Assembly: GCA_018242765.1 (NCBI GenBank)
Contig: JAFEBH010000009.1
Span: 248,001 to 312,000, forward strand
DNA length: 64,000 bases
Reading direction: 5' to 3'
Origin: Nitrospira sp.
GTDB taxonomy: Bacteria; Nitrospirota; Nitrospiria; Nitrospirales; Nitrospiraceae
Part shown: positions 34,140-43,108 of the stretch, piece by piece
Position numbering within the stretch: the first letter of the stretch is position 1
How the letters are laid out: every line of letters starts with the position of its first letter
Notes under the pieces: generated by a model
What the model was told of the DNA's origin: nothing
What the model saw: only the letters and a program-made list of their open reading frames with translations
The model's database searches: none
Made by a program: the position numbers and the translations under genes

Positions 34140-35662
34140 TCGAACAGCGCAACCGCCCGGCCATTACTGTCAGAAACGTCTCTAAAAAACATCGGCTGTT
34201 TGAAAACGCACGCGATCGGTTAAAGGAGGCATTGCACCCGTTCTCAAAGCGGTATCACCGGGAATTCTGGGCACTTCAAGGTATAAGCTTTGAGGTACCT
34301 CATGGGCAGACAGTCGGTATTTTAGGACGAAATGGATCTGGAAAATCGACACTCCTACAAATACTGGCAAGCGTGATGCAGCCAACGAGCGGTGACGTGA
34401 TGGTCAGCGGGCGAGTCTCGGCCCTTCTTGAGCTTGGCGCAGGGTTTAATCCGGAATTCACAGGGCGGGAAAACTCCGTTTTTCAGGCTGAGGTGGTAGG
34501 GCTTGGCCGCGAGGAGATCGATAGAAAACTGTCGGAGATAGAGAACTTCGCGGATATTGGATCATTCTTTGATCAACCCACAAAGGTCTATTCCTCCGGG
34601 ATGTTTGTTCGAGTGGCGTTTGCTGCGGCAATCAATGTTGATCCTGATATTTTAATCATTGATGAAGCACTTGCCGTCGGTGACGCCAAGTTTCAGAACA
34701 AATGTTTTCAAAAGCTTCGTGAGTTCAGAGAGCAAGGGAAAACTATTTTGCTGGTGACACACGCGATGGAAACCGTGACCCGGCTGTGTGATCAAGCGAT
34801 TTTACTGGAGCATGGGCGGATCGTGAAGATGGGATCGCCTAACGATGTCACCAACACCTACTTCGACCTTTTATTCGGAAATGGTGGACAGCCAAAGTTA
34901 CTTAAAGCTACCGGCAATTACAACATGGTGAGTTATTTGGGAACTTACTATGCCGTGCCGCAGGCGCTTGGTGAAATAGATTTTCATGCTGTCGACTTGG
35001 CCAACTTGGGCGGTGTGATAGTCGGGAAAACCATTGAGGAAGTCGAAGCCCACATCAGAAAAGACACAACCGCAGTTCCCGCTGTCACTGGTATGATGCA
35101 CGATCAGAAAAGCGGTTTAGAAGTGTTTTTTGGTGAGGTGCTCACCTTTGACAATTGTTCAAATAGAAGAAGTTATAACAAAAACGAGAGTCGGACGGGC
35201 GATGGACGTGCCGAGATTGTAGATTACATGTGCGTTCGAGATGACGATGCCGACGTGCTTGAAGTAAAGACTTGGGATACGTTGAAAATATATATGAAGA
35301 TTCTGTTTCATCAGCCTATTCAATTGCCGGTTTATGGCATGTCTATAAAATCGGTAGACGGAGTCAAAGTTTATGGAACGAATACGTGGTTAGACAAAGT
35401 TAGTGTGCCCCCGGCCTCGAAGAGTGAGATCGTCATTTTTTGCTATGAGATCAAAGTGAGCCTTGCCGGGGGTGATGTTTTTGTATCATTGGCCGTCTCG
35501 GAAAGAATGAATAACCAATACGTGTTGGCGGATCACAGAACCGATCTTTTGCATATCAGAGTTCAGACGGCCAAAGAGGGGATGAACGGCCTGGTTGAGA
35601 TGGAAACCAAGAGCGAAATATTTTCGCAGACTGCGCTGACGAAACGGTGGACTCCTGCATGA
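34136..35662 (+). CDS. wzt: Polysaccharide ABC exporter ATPase (Wzt) with an inserted repeat module and C-terminal glycan-binding domain
   Basis: 508 aa. Residues 1-245 are the nucleotide-binding domain: GILGRNGSGKSTLLQ, then YSSGMFVRVAFAAAIN (signature) and DILIIDEALAVGD (Walker B). Residues 254-312 are a module with GNYNMVSYLGTYYAVPQALG and EEVEAHI, also found in the carbamoyltransferase and a glycosyltransferase of this locus. The C-terminal part (about 330-500) fits the Wzt_C beta-sandwich that, in characterised O-antigen exporters, binds the modified non-reducing end before export. It contains EIVDYMCVRDDDADVLEVKT. The module between the ATPase and Wzt_C is unusual. Confidence 0.9.
   Translation: MIEQRNRPAITVRNVSKKHRLFENARDRLKEALHPFSKRYHREFWALQGISFEVPHGQTVGILGRNGSGKSTLLQILASVMQPTSGDVMVSGRVSALLELGAGFNPEFTGRENSVFQAEVVGLGREEIDRKLSEIENFADIGSFFDQPTKVYSSGMFVRVAFAAAINVDPDILIIDEALAVGDAKFQNKCFQKLREFREQGKTILLVTHAMETVTRLCDQAILLEHGRIVKMGSPNDVTNTYFDLLFGNGGQPKLLKATGNYNMVSYLGTYYAVPQALGEIDFHAVDLANLGGVIVGKTIEEVEAHIRKDTTAVPAVTGMMHDQKSGLEVFFGEVLTFDNCSNRRSYNKNESRTGDGRAEIVDYMCVRDDDADVLEVKTWDTLKIYMKILFHQPIQLPVYGMSIKSVDGVKVYGTNTWLDKVSVPPASKSEIVIFCYEIKVSLAGGDVFVSLAVSERMNNQYVLADHRTDLLHIRVQTAKEGMNGLVEMETKSEIFSQTALTKRWTPA
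34895..35070 (+). other. Single copy of the shared ~60-residue module within Wzt
   Basis: Shows the pattern of N-Y-N-x-V at its start, then an aromatic pair with V-P-Q, L-G, D-F, and EEVEAHI at the end. The same order recurs in the carbamoyltransferase (37711-38570) and in the glycosyltransferase (41548-41745). Confidence 0.65.
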
Positions 35663-38598
35663 TCATTCTAGGATTGCATTTTGGTCATGACGCGGGCGTG
35701 GCCGTACTCAGAGACGGCCAAGTGGTGTCCTGCGTGATTCGCGAAAGACAGACGCGAGTCAAGCATGCCATGACATTGGATCTCGGCACGATCAGGAAGG
35801 CGCTTCATGATGCAGATGTGGCGATCCATGATGTCAATTTCTGTGCCGTTACGTCCACCCAAGGTGTCGAGCTCATTGTTGATAAACCAAAAGAAATTGC
35901 GATTTATCTAGGAAGTAATGGACATCCCAGCACTGTCCCTTGCACCATGAATAGGGATCAAGTTCCTGCGATGAGCAGGCGGGTGCTGCCTAATCTTTTT
36001 GCCGAACAGCATTTAAATAGCTCAGCAAGGTATACGAATGGCCTGTATTCGAAATATTTCCCCGAATACAGGAGTTTTGAAGGAAAAAGCAATGAGTTGT
36101 CCGGTTGGATTGATGAGTATACGTATGATGTTCTGTGGCGGCCTTCAAAGACATTGAAGGGTTTGTCAGCGACGCGATTGTCGGCTGATGTAAAAAACGA
36201 ATCGTTGAGATTTGGATTTCATTACCCTGTGTCTCTTTCATTCGAAGATTGTCTTGTGCCCGCGTTTTTCATAAACCATCATATGTGCCATGCGTCTTCA
36301 AGTTATTATCAGTCGGGGTTTCGTGTCGCAGCTATCTTTTCTCAAGACGGTGGGAGCGGTTTGGGGTATGACAGCGGAATGTTTTATTATGGCGAAGAAA
36401 ACCGACTGTATCCAATCGCGCCACACCATTCCATTTTAGGTGTTTTGTACGATCTGGTTGCATTCCATATGAATCTTGGAGAGTCATCGGCTGGAAAGTT
36501 GATGGGGCTTTCAGCGTATGGGAGGCCGGTATTCTACGACAGAAAGTTTGTAGGTAATAAGAACGACTTAGTAAGCCTGACCAAAGAGACGGAACCGGCC
36601 CATATCATCGAGCAGTGGCTCTATCACTGCCTGTCACTTGCGAAAGATTTGGGATACGATTTGGAGCCGTTCGGGGATGTTGGCAGGATGACGGCTCCGG
36701 TAAATGCTGATATTGCCGCAAGTACGCAAAAACTGTTTGAGGAAAATGTGCTGGCGCTAACCGAAGTCTTGCACAACTATTTGCGGCAAGAGGGGATTGT
36801 CGTCGACAATTTATGCCTTTCAGGTGGATCGGCTCTTAATTGTCCGGCGAATAGTCGTGTCGTTCGTGAAGCACGTTTCAAGAATGTGTTCGTTGAGCCG
36901 GGATGTGACGATAGTGGATTGGCGATCGGCGCCGTACTGAACTGTTATTACAATCTGTTGGATCAACCCTTGCTGCGAAAGGCCAAAGGCAGCTTCAGCT
37001 CTCCATCCCTGGGTCCGCGTGTCGCGGAAGCTGAAATTCTGTCAGCGATCGAGAGCTTCAAGGAACAAATCATTTTTGAGAAAACAGATGATTGGGCACG
37101 TGATGCGGCATATGAGCTCGAAAGCAATCGTGTCATAGGTTGGTTCTATGGGCGAAGTGAAGTCGGGCCACGTGCATTAGGCCATCGCTCAATTCTTGCC
37201 GATGCTCGCGATCTCAGGAACTGGGAACGGGTCAACAAGATCAAGCGCCGGGAACTCTGGCGACCATTCGCCCCGGCGGTTTTGGAGTCTGAATCCGAGC
37301 AGTGGTTTTCGGGTATCCAATTGCCATCGCCGTATATGCTGTTTAACGCCACGGTAAAGTCCAAGGATATACCTGCGGTGACGCATGTGGACGGCTCTGC
37401 GAGGGTACAAACGGTCAATGAAAGCGACGGAGCTTTCTACGATGTGCTCGTCGAGTTTTTCAGACTCACGAAGGTGCCGATTCTGTTGAATACGTCGTTC
37501 AATGGTCCGGGAGAGCCTATCGTTGAGACTCCATTCGATGCAGTTAAGTTCTTTATTGAGTCGGAGTTGGATGTTTTATACTTGGATTCATATAAACTGA
37601 AACGTATACCTACGACTAAGACATGTCGTCATCTCCTCGAACCCTCTAGAGCGACGGCAGTCAATGTGCAAACATTTATGGCCGAAATCGAAGAAGCCCA
37701 ATGCCACCGCCGGGCTATCCCTTTCTTAGTAGAAGCCAATTACAGCGGATTCAATATCGTTCTCCATAAAGAACGATTCTGGGGGGTGCGGCGTGGTATT
37801 TCCCCGGAGAATCACGTGATGGAATTGGAGGAGTTGCAGGCGAGTCATGGCTATGAGAGCGTCATTGTGTGCGATTCGGTTGATGCCGTATGTGCGGCTA
37901 TTGACCGCCTACAAAAGGTCGATCAGATTGAGGTGGTGCCGATAGAATTTTTCAAGCGCGTCGATGAACTAAGCTCACCGTTACTTGTTGAGTCGAGGCA
38001 TGGGTTTAATCTTGTACGTTATAGAGAGAAGATCTGGGTGGTGGATCAATCAGCAGGGAGTGTAGATTTTCTTGATCCAGAACAGCTACAGCGCCTGACT
38101 GCTGCGGGTCAGCTTCTTAAGACACAAACCGTGGGAGAAGCTCAGGCGGCGATAGATCGAGTTCGTGCTCCCTATCTCGTCGAGTCCAAGGGAGGCTTCA
38201 ATATCATAAGTTACAAAGGAAAGGGATGGGTTGTAGACCAGTCGGCAGGGGAAGTGGACTTTTACGATCGAGAACAACTACGAGATCTAGCGGCTACCGG
38301 GCGGCTTTTAGAGATGGAAAGTGTGGAAGAAGCAAGAACAGTGATAGATCGAGTGTCTAAGGAAGACGTCAGTTCGCCTCATATCGTCGAATCCCAGAGT
38401 GGGTTTAATATCATAAGCCATAAAGGAAAGGCCTGGGTCGTCGACCAATCGGTCGGTGTTGTGGAATTTCATGATCAGGAGCAGCTCCAGCGTCTCATGG
38501 CCGATGGCTTCATTACTAAAGTTGAAACCCTCAGTGAAGCAAGAGCTATCCTGGATGAAAACACTAAGAAATGTAGGGCTGGTGTAGTAAACGACTAA
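35659..38598 (+). CDS. NodU/CmcH-type O-carbamoyltransferase with four C-terminal repeat modules
   Basis: 979 aa, nearly twice the usual size (about 570-600). The N-terminal part has LGLHFGHDAGVAVLRDG and the metal-site NHHMCHASSSYYQSGF. The Sua5/YrdC-like C-terminal half of the family gives GWFYGRSEVGPRALGHRSI, RELWRPFAPAVL and LLNTSFNGPGEPIVETP. This covers about residues 1-670 and is complete. The last 300 residues hold four copies of a ~65-residue module (LVES, GFNII, WVVDQS, VDF, EA-x4-IDR). It would carbamoylate a sugar hydroxyl using carbamoyl phosphate. ATGA overlap with wzt. The module may bring it to the same partner or glycan as Wzt. Confidence 0.9.
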   Translation: MIILGLHFGHDAGVAVLRDGQVVSCVIRERQTRVKHAMTLDLGTIRKALHDADVAIHDVNFCAVTSTQGVELIVDKPKEIAIYLGSNGHPSTVPCTMNRDQVPAMSRRVLPNLFAEQHLNSSARYTNGLYSKYFPEYRSFEGKSNELSGWIDEYTYDVLWRPSKTLKGLSATRLSADVKNESLRFGFHYPVSLSFEDCLVPAFFINHHMCHASSSYYQSGFRVAAIFSQDGGSGLGYDSGMFYYGEENRLYPIAPHHSILGVLYDLVAFHMNLGESSAGKLMGLSAYGRPVFYDRKFVGNKNDLVSLTKETEPAHIIEQWLYHCLSLAKDLGYDLEPFGDVGRMTAPVNADIAASTQKLFEENVLALTEVLHNYLRQEGIVVDNLCLSGGSALNCPANSRVVREARFKNVFVEPGCDDSGLAIGAVLNCYYNLLDQPLLRKAKGSFSSPSLGPRVAEAEILSAIESFKEQIIFEKTDDWARDAAYELESNRVIGWFYGRSEVGPRALGHRSILADARDLRNWERVNKIKRRELWRPFAPAVLESESEQWFSGIQLPSPYMLFNATVKSKDIPAVTHVDGSARVQTVNESDGAFYDVLVEFFRLTKVPILLNTSFNGPGEPIVETPFDAVKFFIESELDVLYLDSYKLKRIPTTKTCRHLLEPSRATAVNVQTFMAEIEEAQCHRRAIPFLVEANYSGFNIVLHKERFWGVRRGISPENHVMELEELQASHGYESVIVCDSVDAVCAAIDRLQKVDQIEVVPIEFFKRVDELSSPLLVESRHGFNLVRYREKIWVVDQSAGSVDFLDPEQLQRLTAAGQLLKTQTVGEAQAAIDRVRAPYLVESKGGFNIISYKGKGWVVDQSAGEVDFYDREQLRDLAATGRLLEMESVEEARTVIDRVSKEDVSSPHIVESQSGFNIISHKGKAWVVDQSVGVVEFHDQEQLQRLMADGFITKVETLSEARAILDENTKKCRAGVVND
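37711..38570 (+). repeat. Four tandem copies of a ~65-residue coding module
   Basis: Copies begin at about 37711, 37972, 38162 and 38371. Copies 2-4 are close to each other: LVES/IVES, GFNLV or GFNII, WVVDQS, VDF/VEF, EQLQRL or EQLRDL, then EA and IDRV. Copy 1 is the most diverged (FLVEANYSGFNIV, WGVRRG). The order suggests an old copy with later duplications. The DNA of the copies differs at many third positions, so the duplication is not recent. Confidence 0.75.
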
Positions 38599-38652
38599 GC
38601 ATCATCTGCTTCTTGGATGCATATTCCCCAAAAGTAAGCGTGAATTTTTAAG

Positions 38653-38671
38653 GGTTGGAAGTTTTTCAACC
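38653..38671 (+). other. Small hairpin after the carbamoyltransferase gene
   Basis: GGTTGGAA and TTTCAACC can pair over eight positions (one G-T) around a three-base loop, 55 bases after the stop. No clear run of T follows, so a rho-independent terminator is only weakly suggested. Confidence 0.25.
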
Positions 38672-38776
38672 GTGGACGAGGTATTTTGCTCGTTCTGCAT
38701 CGATTCAGAAGTTGTTATAGACCCCGCTCACATTGAGTTTGAATCGTTGGATACAGGAGAAAGGACCGATCAGTAA

Positions 38777-39631
38777 ATGGATTTACGAAAATTTGGTATT
38801 ACTCAGAATCAAGTTCAGGCGGCCAGAGAATGTCTGAACTATCAGCCATTCATTCTCAGTGATGAGATCATTACCGGAGTGGCCTACTCTTGGCTGCATC
38901 ATCAAGATGGAGGGCGGCGAGCGTATGGGCTTCATGAGTTTGTGTTTGACCGCTCGGTCGAAGCAGAGGATGTGTGGCGTAAAGCCTATGACGCAAATAG
39001 GCGGCTTGCTACTATGTATGATTGCTTCCTTGATCGTATCGCGGAGAGGTTTCCAGGGTGCAGTCTTGCCGATATGGCATGCAATAACGGATATTTTGTT
39101 GTTGGTGCTGCCCTGCGCGGCTTACGAACGTGTACGGGGTTTGATCGTGCTGATTACAGTTCTTCTGTCTCATTTCTATGCTCACTCACCGGTGTGGACG
39201 TAGAGTTTAGGCATAGATCATACGATTCATGGAACCACACAGTTCAGGATTTTGCTCCTCATGATATTGTTGTGGCTTCGCAAATCATGCAGCATATTAG
39301 CGACCCATTATATTTTCTCTCATTTGTGGCAAGTCGAGCTAAAAAGGCTCTATTGCTTTTTACTGGAATGGGCGACACCGATGAGCTTTTAATGTATTAC
39401 CAACAGCCTAACCGATTTTATAAGGATGCAAAATTCCCGGTATGTTTTGATAACGACGTTGGACTTTCCAGAGGACTATTGTTTAAAAGTTTAGATATGC
39501 TGGGATTCGATGAAATAACGGAGATTCCCTGGGAGGAATCCTGGTTGAATAAGTCGTGGTATGGATCTCAGAAAGTGTTACTGTGCGTGCGAAGTCAGCG
39601 CTCCTACTTTCATCATCATAAGAATGTCTAG
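38777..39631 (+). CDS. Class I SAM-dependent methyltransferase
   Basis: 284 aa; the SAM site is SLADMACNNGYFVVGAALRG (about residues 94-113), where the usual D-x-G-x-G is changed to D-M-A-C-N-N-G-Y as in several sugar and lipid methyltransferases. IVVASQIMQHISDPLYFL resembles motif III. The N-terminus (about 1-80) is a helical extension. It follows the carbamoyltransferase by 178 bases and may methylate the same polymer. No metal or zinc motif. A+T-richer than average here. Confidence 0.8.
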   Translation: MDLRKFGITQNQVQAARECLNYQPFILSDEIITGVAYSWLHHQDGGRRAYGLHEFVFDRSVEAEDVWRKAYDANRRLATMYDCFLDRIAERFPGCSLADMACNNGYFVVGAALRGLRTCTGFDRADYSSSVSFLCSLTGVDVEFRHRSYDSWNHTVQDFAPHDIVVASQIMQHISDPLYFLSFVASRAKKALLLFTGMGDTDELLMYYQQPNRFYKDAKFPVCFDNDVGLSRGLLFKSLDMLGFDEITEIPWEESWLNKSWYGSQKVLLCVRSQRSYFHHHKNV

Positions 39632-39768
39632 CGCGTGTCATAAGCTTATATAAACGCTGATAATAAGGCGCTCATGCTTCGCCAGGCGGTTTTGTCTGTC
39701 TTCTTAAGTGATGTATGGGCTTTATGTCTTAGGTGTGAGTTGGTGAACGTTTTTGTGGTGAATCTGGT

Positions 39769-41799
39769 ATGAGTGATCAGAAGAAGCTTTCAATCGCAGC
39801 GCCATGGAGTCTCAGTCATTACATCGCCTTGAATGGATTCCATCCCATCTATCGAGCGCTGTTCGATCATGCTCCCGCAAATATGCCGATTTTCACTTGG
39901 GATAATGTCAAGTTGTATCGCCGGTTTTCCTCTGATCCTAAAATACGGGAGGTAGTGCTGTCTGAAGCGAAGGCGGAGAGTGAGCTTTTAGATCGATGGT
40001 CGAGCGCATCTGTCGCTGAAATTTATCACGAATACTTGTGGCCGCCGAATCGTGTGCTGACGAATGAGTTAATGGGAGAGATCGAGTTCCACCACACGGC
40101 GCCGTTTCCTTCGCTTAAACGGCCCTTTGTCCTTCACTGCGAAATGTTCGCGCCCGTTTGGTTTCCATTTTCTCAGCAAGGCAGCGGTCGACTGGAGCGT
40201 GTCAATGAGATTCGGGAGCACTATCGAAGTATCTTTTCCAGTCCACTTTGTTTAGGAGTTTTTTCTCACGTTCCTGAAACGCTTCACGATCTAAGTCAAT
40301 TTTTTTCTGACAGGAGCATCGACCAGAAGCTATTTCTCTCCCGAATCGGCTTGAGCGCAAAAGCCATTTCTGATCCAACCCTTCCTAAACAGTCCTCGCT
40401 GCACTGTCCCAGATTCTTGTTTGTGAATTCGGCGAACCAAAATCCGTCCAATTTTTTTCGACGAGGCGGGCATATCGTGTTACGGTTTTGGAAAGAGTAT
40501 CTGGCTGAGGGGCGAAGCGGGCTTCTCATGCTGCGCTGTGCAAAGCCGAATGATGAAGATTTAGCTGAGTATGGTGTGGATGTTTCCTTTATCCGGTCTC
40601 AAACGGGTCGCAGTATCATTTGGGGGCAGGATTATCTGGCGAATCACGAAATAAATGCCTTGATGGCAAGCGCACATTTCTTTTTATTGCCCAGCGCATC
40701 CCTGCACTCGGTTTCCATTATGCAGGCTATGATGCTGGGTGCTATTCCTGTGGTTACTGATACTGTGGGAACGTCAGTGTATGTGACGGATACTGTGAAC
40801 GGCATTGTTCTGCATGGTATGCGTGAGGCTATTTGGGATAAGGACGCGGTAACCGGTATTCTGGTGGATCGATATGGTAAAACGCCTATCCTCGACGATG
40901 ATCTCGTCTCTCAACTGACTTGTCGCATGGGTAGCTTGTTGGATCGACCAGAGAGCTACAGCGACATGCGACATCGCATGATGAGCTTTGCGCACAAGCA
41001 GTTTTCTGGGCAGGCATTTAGCGATCAATTCTGGGGTGCAGTTTCATCCCTCTATGAGAGATTCTGCGAATCTAGCAGGGTGAACACCATAGGGCCGTGT
41101 CCGGAGAGACGGTCGCTTCTTGATTGTATGGTGCAGAGCAATGAATGGTCTCGAGTGTTCGAAAGCCCAACGCAACCTATGCAAAGGGTCAATACCGGAT
41201 ATAGCATGGTATGGGAGATGGGTGGAGCATTCATTCAAGCTTACGGCAACCCAAGTTTTAGACTGAGCGATTGGTCCGTGTTCGCAAAATATTACAGTAC
41301 AGCTGCACCTCCCATCACCTTTGCGTACACGCTGGAAGAGTTGGGAGGACGCTATCTCAGCTTTAGCGGACATCCTGGTGAAGCTGTGATCAATGAGTCA
41401 ATTGATGCGATTTCGAGAATACTTAAACCCTATCCGGTGTTACATCGACATGCCGGTCGTTTCTGGAGAGGAGTCCGTCGTGTTCACGCATACGTCTCGT
41501 CGAAATTTCTGAAGCCGAAAGTGGAAAACCCTGATAGGGCAGATCACTTCAATGTCGAACTTATCCGACACGGCGTAGCAGGCTACAATATTGTTCGCCA
41601 CTTTGACCGGTATTACGCGATTCTCCAGAAAGAGGGCGCATTCAGTCCGACAAAGGCCGAGGCGGGGGGCTATTCATCGTGCTTGTCTGGATACTCGCTT
41701 GAGGAGGTAGAGCGCGCTATTGGAGCTGCCCAGGATTTCGAAGCGAGGCAGGCCGATTCCTACCAACGATCCCCGACAGGAACACTCAGTCGTGATTAA
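39769..41799 (+). CDS. GT-B glycosyltransferase with C-terminal shared module
   Basis: 676 aa. The C-terminal donor-binding half of a family 4-like glycosyltransferase is clear: HFFLLPSASLHSVSIMQAMM and LGAIPVVTDTVGTSVYVTD (about residues 305-340). The N-terminal 280 residues are not recognisable by eye, with RPFVLHCEMFAPVWFPF as a possible acceptor-domain strand. After about residue 590 a copy of the module seen in Wzt and the carbamoyltransferase is present: VAGYNIVRHFDRYYAILQKE, then YSLEEVERAI. The protein is likely cytosolic. Donor and acceptor unknown. Confidence 0.75.
   Translation: MSDQKKLSIAAPWSLSHYIALNGFHPIYRALFDHAPANMPIFTWDNVKLYRRFSSDPKIREVVLSEAKAESELLDRWSSASVAEIYHEYLWPPNRVLTNELMGEIEFHHTAPFPSLKRPFVLHCEMFAPVWFPFSQQGSGRLERVNEIREHYRSIFSSPLCLGVFSHVPETLHDLSQFFSDRSIDQKLFLSRIGLSAKAISDPTLPKQSSLHCPRFLFVNSANQNPSNFFRRGGHIVLRFWKEYLAEGRSGLLMLRCAKPNDEDLAEYGVDVSFIRSQTGRSIIWGQDYLANHEINALMASAHFFLLPSASLHSVSIMQAMMLGAIPVVTDTVGTSVYVTDTVNGIVLHGMREAIWDKDAVTGILVDRYGKTPILDDDLVSQLTCRMGSLLDRPESYSDMRHRMMSFAHKQFSGQAFSDQFWGAVSSLYERFCESSRVNTIGPCPERRSLLDCMVQSNEWSRVFESPTQPMQRVNTGYSMVWEMGGAFIQAYGNPSFRLSDWSVFAKYYSTAAPPITFAYTLEELGGRYLSFSGHPGEAVINESIDAISRILKPYPVLHRHAGRFWRGVRRVHAYVSSKFLKPKVENPDRADHFNVELIRHGVAGYNIVRHFDRYYAILQKEGAFSPTKAEAGGYSSCLSGYSLEEVERAIGAAQDFEARQADSYQRSPTGTLSRD
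41548..41745 (+). other. Single copy of the shared module at the glycosyltransferase C-terminus
   Basis: Carries G-Y-N-I-V, an aromatic Y-Y-A-x-L-Q stretch, a Gly-rich connector and EEVERAI at the end, in the same order as the copies in Wzt and the carbamoyltransferase. This copy is diverged and lacks the D-F pair. Confidence 0.6.
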
Positions 41800-42772
41800 A
41801 CCGGCCGTGGGCGTGGCACCCGTCCATCTGTGGATCTACAACCATCCCTTCTGTACGATCAGTGACCAAATAAGTTTCTTTGTCATGGCCTTGCAGCAGA
41901 AGGGCTATTCCGTTTCCGTTGGCCGAGAGCCTCGTCATGCGTCTCTCAATGTAATCATCGAGGGCTTCTCGTTGCGGAACAATAGAGACGTACTTATGGA
42001 GTTTTGTCAGTCATCGCGAAAGCGGGTTGCGGTGATTATGACCGAACATATGGATTTCGAACGTGGTCAGATGCTTTTTCACGGAGCTCCGCTTGGGACA
42101 GAAAACGACTACATGCATTCCGGAACAATCTTGGCACGGACCAGGAACCTTTTGGAGTGCTTGCCCTATCTTCGATGCTTCTTTGTTTTAGGGGATTTGC
42201 CGGAGCTACGGAATATCTCGACCATGTTGCCAGGCCTAGATGTACGTACGATCCCATTCCCCACAATCGACGGTGATCTATGCAGAGAGAATACGTCGTC
42301 TTCGGATGCCGTTCACGATCTCGTGTTTACGGGGGCCATGACGGACTATCGTACAAAGTGGCTCGGATTGTTGGAGGCAAGTGGTCTGTCAGTTATATGT
42401 CCGAAGAAATTTATCTCGAAAAATCGCCGCAATGCGATAAATCGATCGGGAAAAGTCATCGTGAACATTCCTCAACGGCAGGGTTGGAACTGGTTGTCTC
42501 TAATGCGTATTGTGGCTGGGCTTCAAACCGGCCGAGCCACTATTTCGCTAGGTACGCACGATAGTTCTCAAATATCATCCTGTTGTACTCAGCTGGATAT
42601 TCGAGAACACGATTGGGTGGGTAAGGTCAAGGAGTGTGTCGGTGACTGGAAGTCGCTACATATTCGAGATTTAATGAGCTATTCAATTATGGCCAAAAAG
42701 TTTGAGGAGGCACGACCATTTCCTCATGATGTCTTTGAATACTGGAGCGTAACGGATCGAGTCTGCTACTGA
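41792..42772 (+). CDS. Unrecognised protein with glycosyltransferase-like architecture
   Basis: About 326 aa from a GTG overlapping the previous stop; an ATG at 41720 would begin deep inside the upstream gene. Segments VHLWIYNHPFCTISDQISFF, VAVIMTEHMDFE, HDLVFTGAMTDYRTKWLGLL and SLMRIVAGLQTGRATISLG suggest two Rossmann-like halves as in GT-B or CgeB-type enzymes, but no diagnostic motif was found. It probably works with the preceding glycosyltransferase on the same polymer. I do not recognise a specific family. Confidence 0.65.
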   Translation: MIKPAVGVAPVHLWIYNHPFCTISDQISFFVMALQQKGYSVSVGREPRHASLNVIIEGFSLRNNRDVLMEFCQSSRKRVAVIMTEHMDFERGQMLFHGAPLGTENDYMHSGTILARTRNLLECLPYLRCFFVLGDLPELRNISTMLPGLDVRTIPFPTIDGDLCRENTSSSDAVHDLVFTGAMTDYRTKWLGLLEASGLSVICPKKFISKNRRNAINRSGKVIVNIPQRQGWNWLSLMRIVAGLQTGRATISLGTHDSSQISSCCTQLDIREHDWVGKVKECVGDWKSLHIRDLMSYSIMAKKFEEARPFPHDVFEYWSVTDRVCY

Positions 42773-43108
42773 AAATTTATTTTCCTCGACCTTCTTCCTA
42801 GAAGAAAACGGCCAGGGCAGCCTTTCCACCGGCTCTATGGAAGATGCGGCAGTGTGGATGGAGACGCGGTCCTGGTTTTGAACCTCGGATAAGGCCGGAA
42901 GAGGCTGGTGTATCCACCTGGGAAGGACAGTTCCTCCTCTTATATGCTCGACTGAAAATTGCGGATAAAGATGTACCTGCCACGACATGCGTGAGCTGCA
43001 AGCAATAGCAATGGCCCGCTCGGTAAAAAATTTGCCGTTGTCAGAGTCGAGTGCTTAAGCGGACAGGATGATCAGCACGGTAACGACTCTGCCTGTCAGA
43101 ATCTCATC
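42773..43108 (+). other. Gap without a convincing gene
   Basis: 336 bases. One plus frame gives a partial open stretch (FEPRIRPEEAGVSTWEGQFL) that ends in a stop, and a minus frame is open for about 100 codons but does not resemble a protein. No strong promoter, hairpin or repeat seen. It may be a decayed gene at the border between two blocks: the following genes return to the higher G+C of the flanks. Confidence 0.4.

Noticed and set aside
38086..38277. Minus-strand open frame inside the carbamoyltransferase repeats
   Set aside because: Antisense to a well-supported coding repeat; no independent evidence.
42683..42988. Minus-strand open frame in the gap after 42772
   Set aside because: No motif, unusual composition, overlaps the end of the preceding gene.
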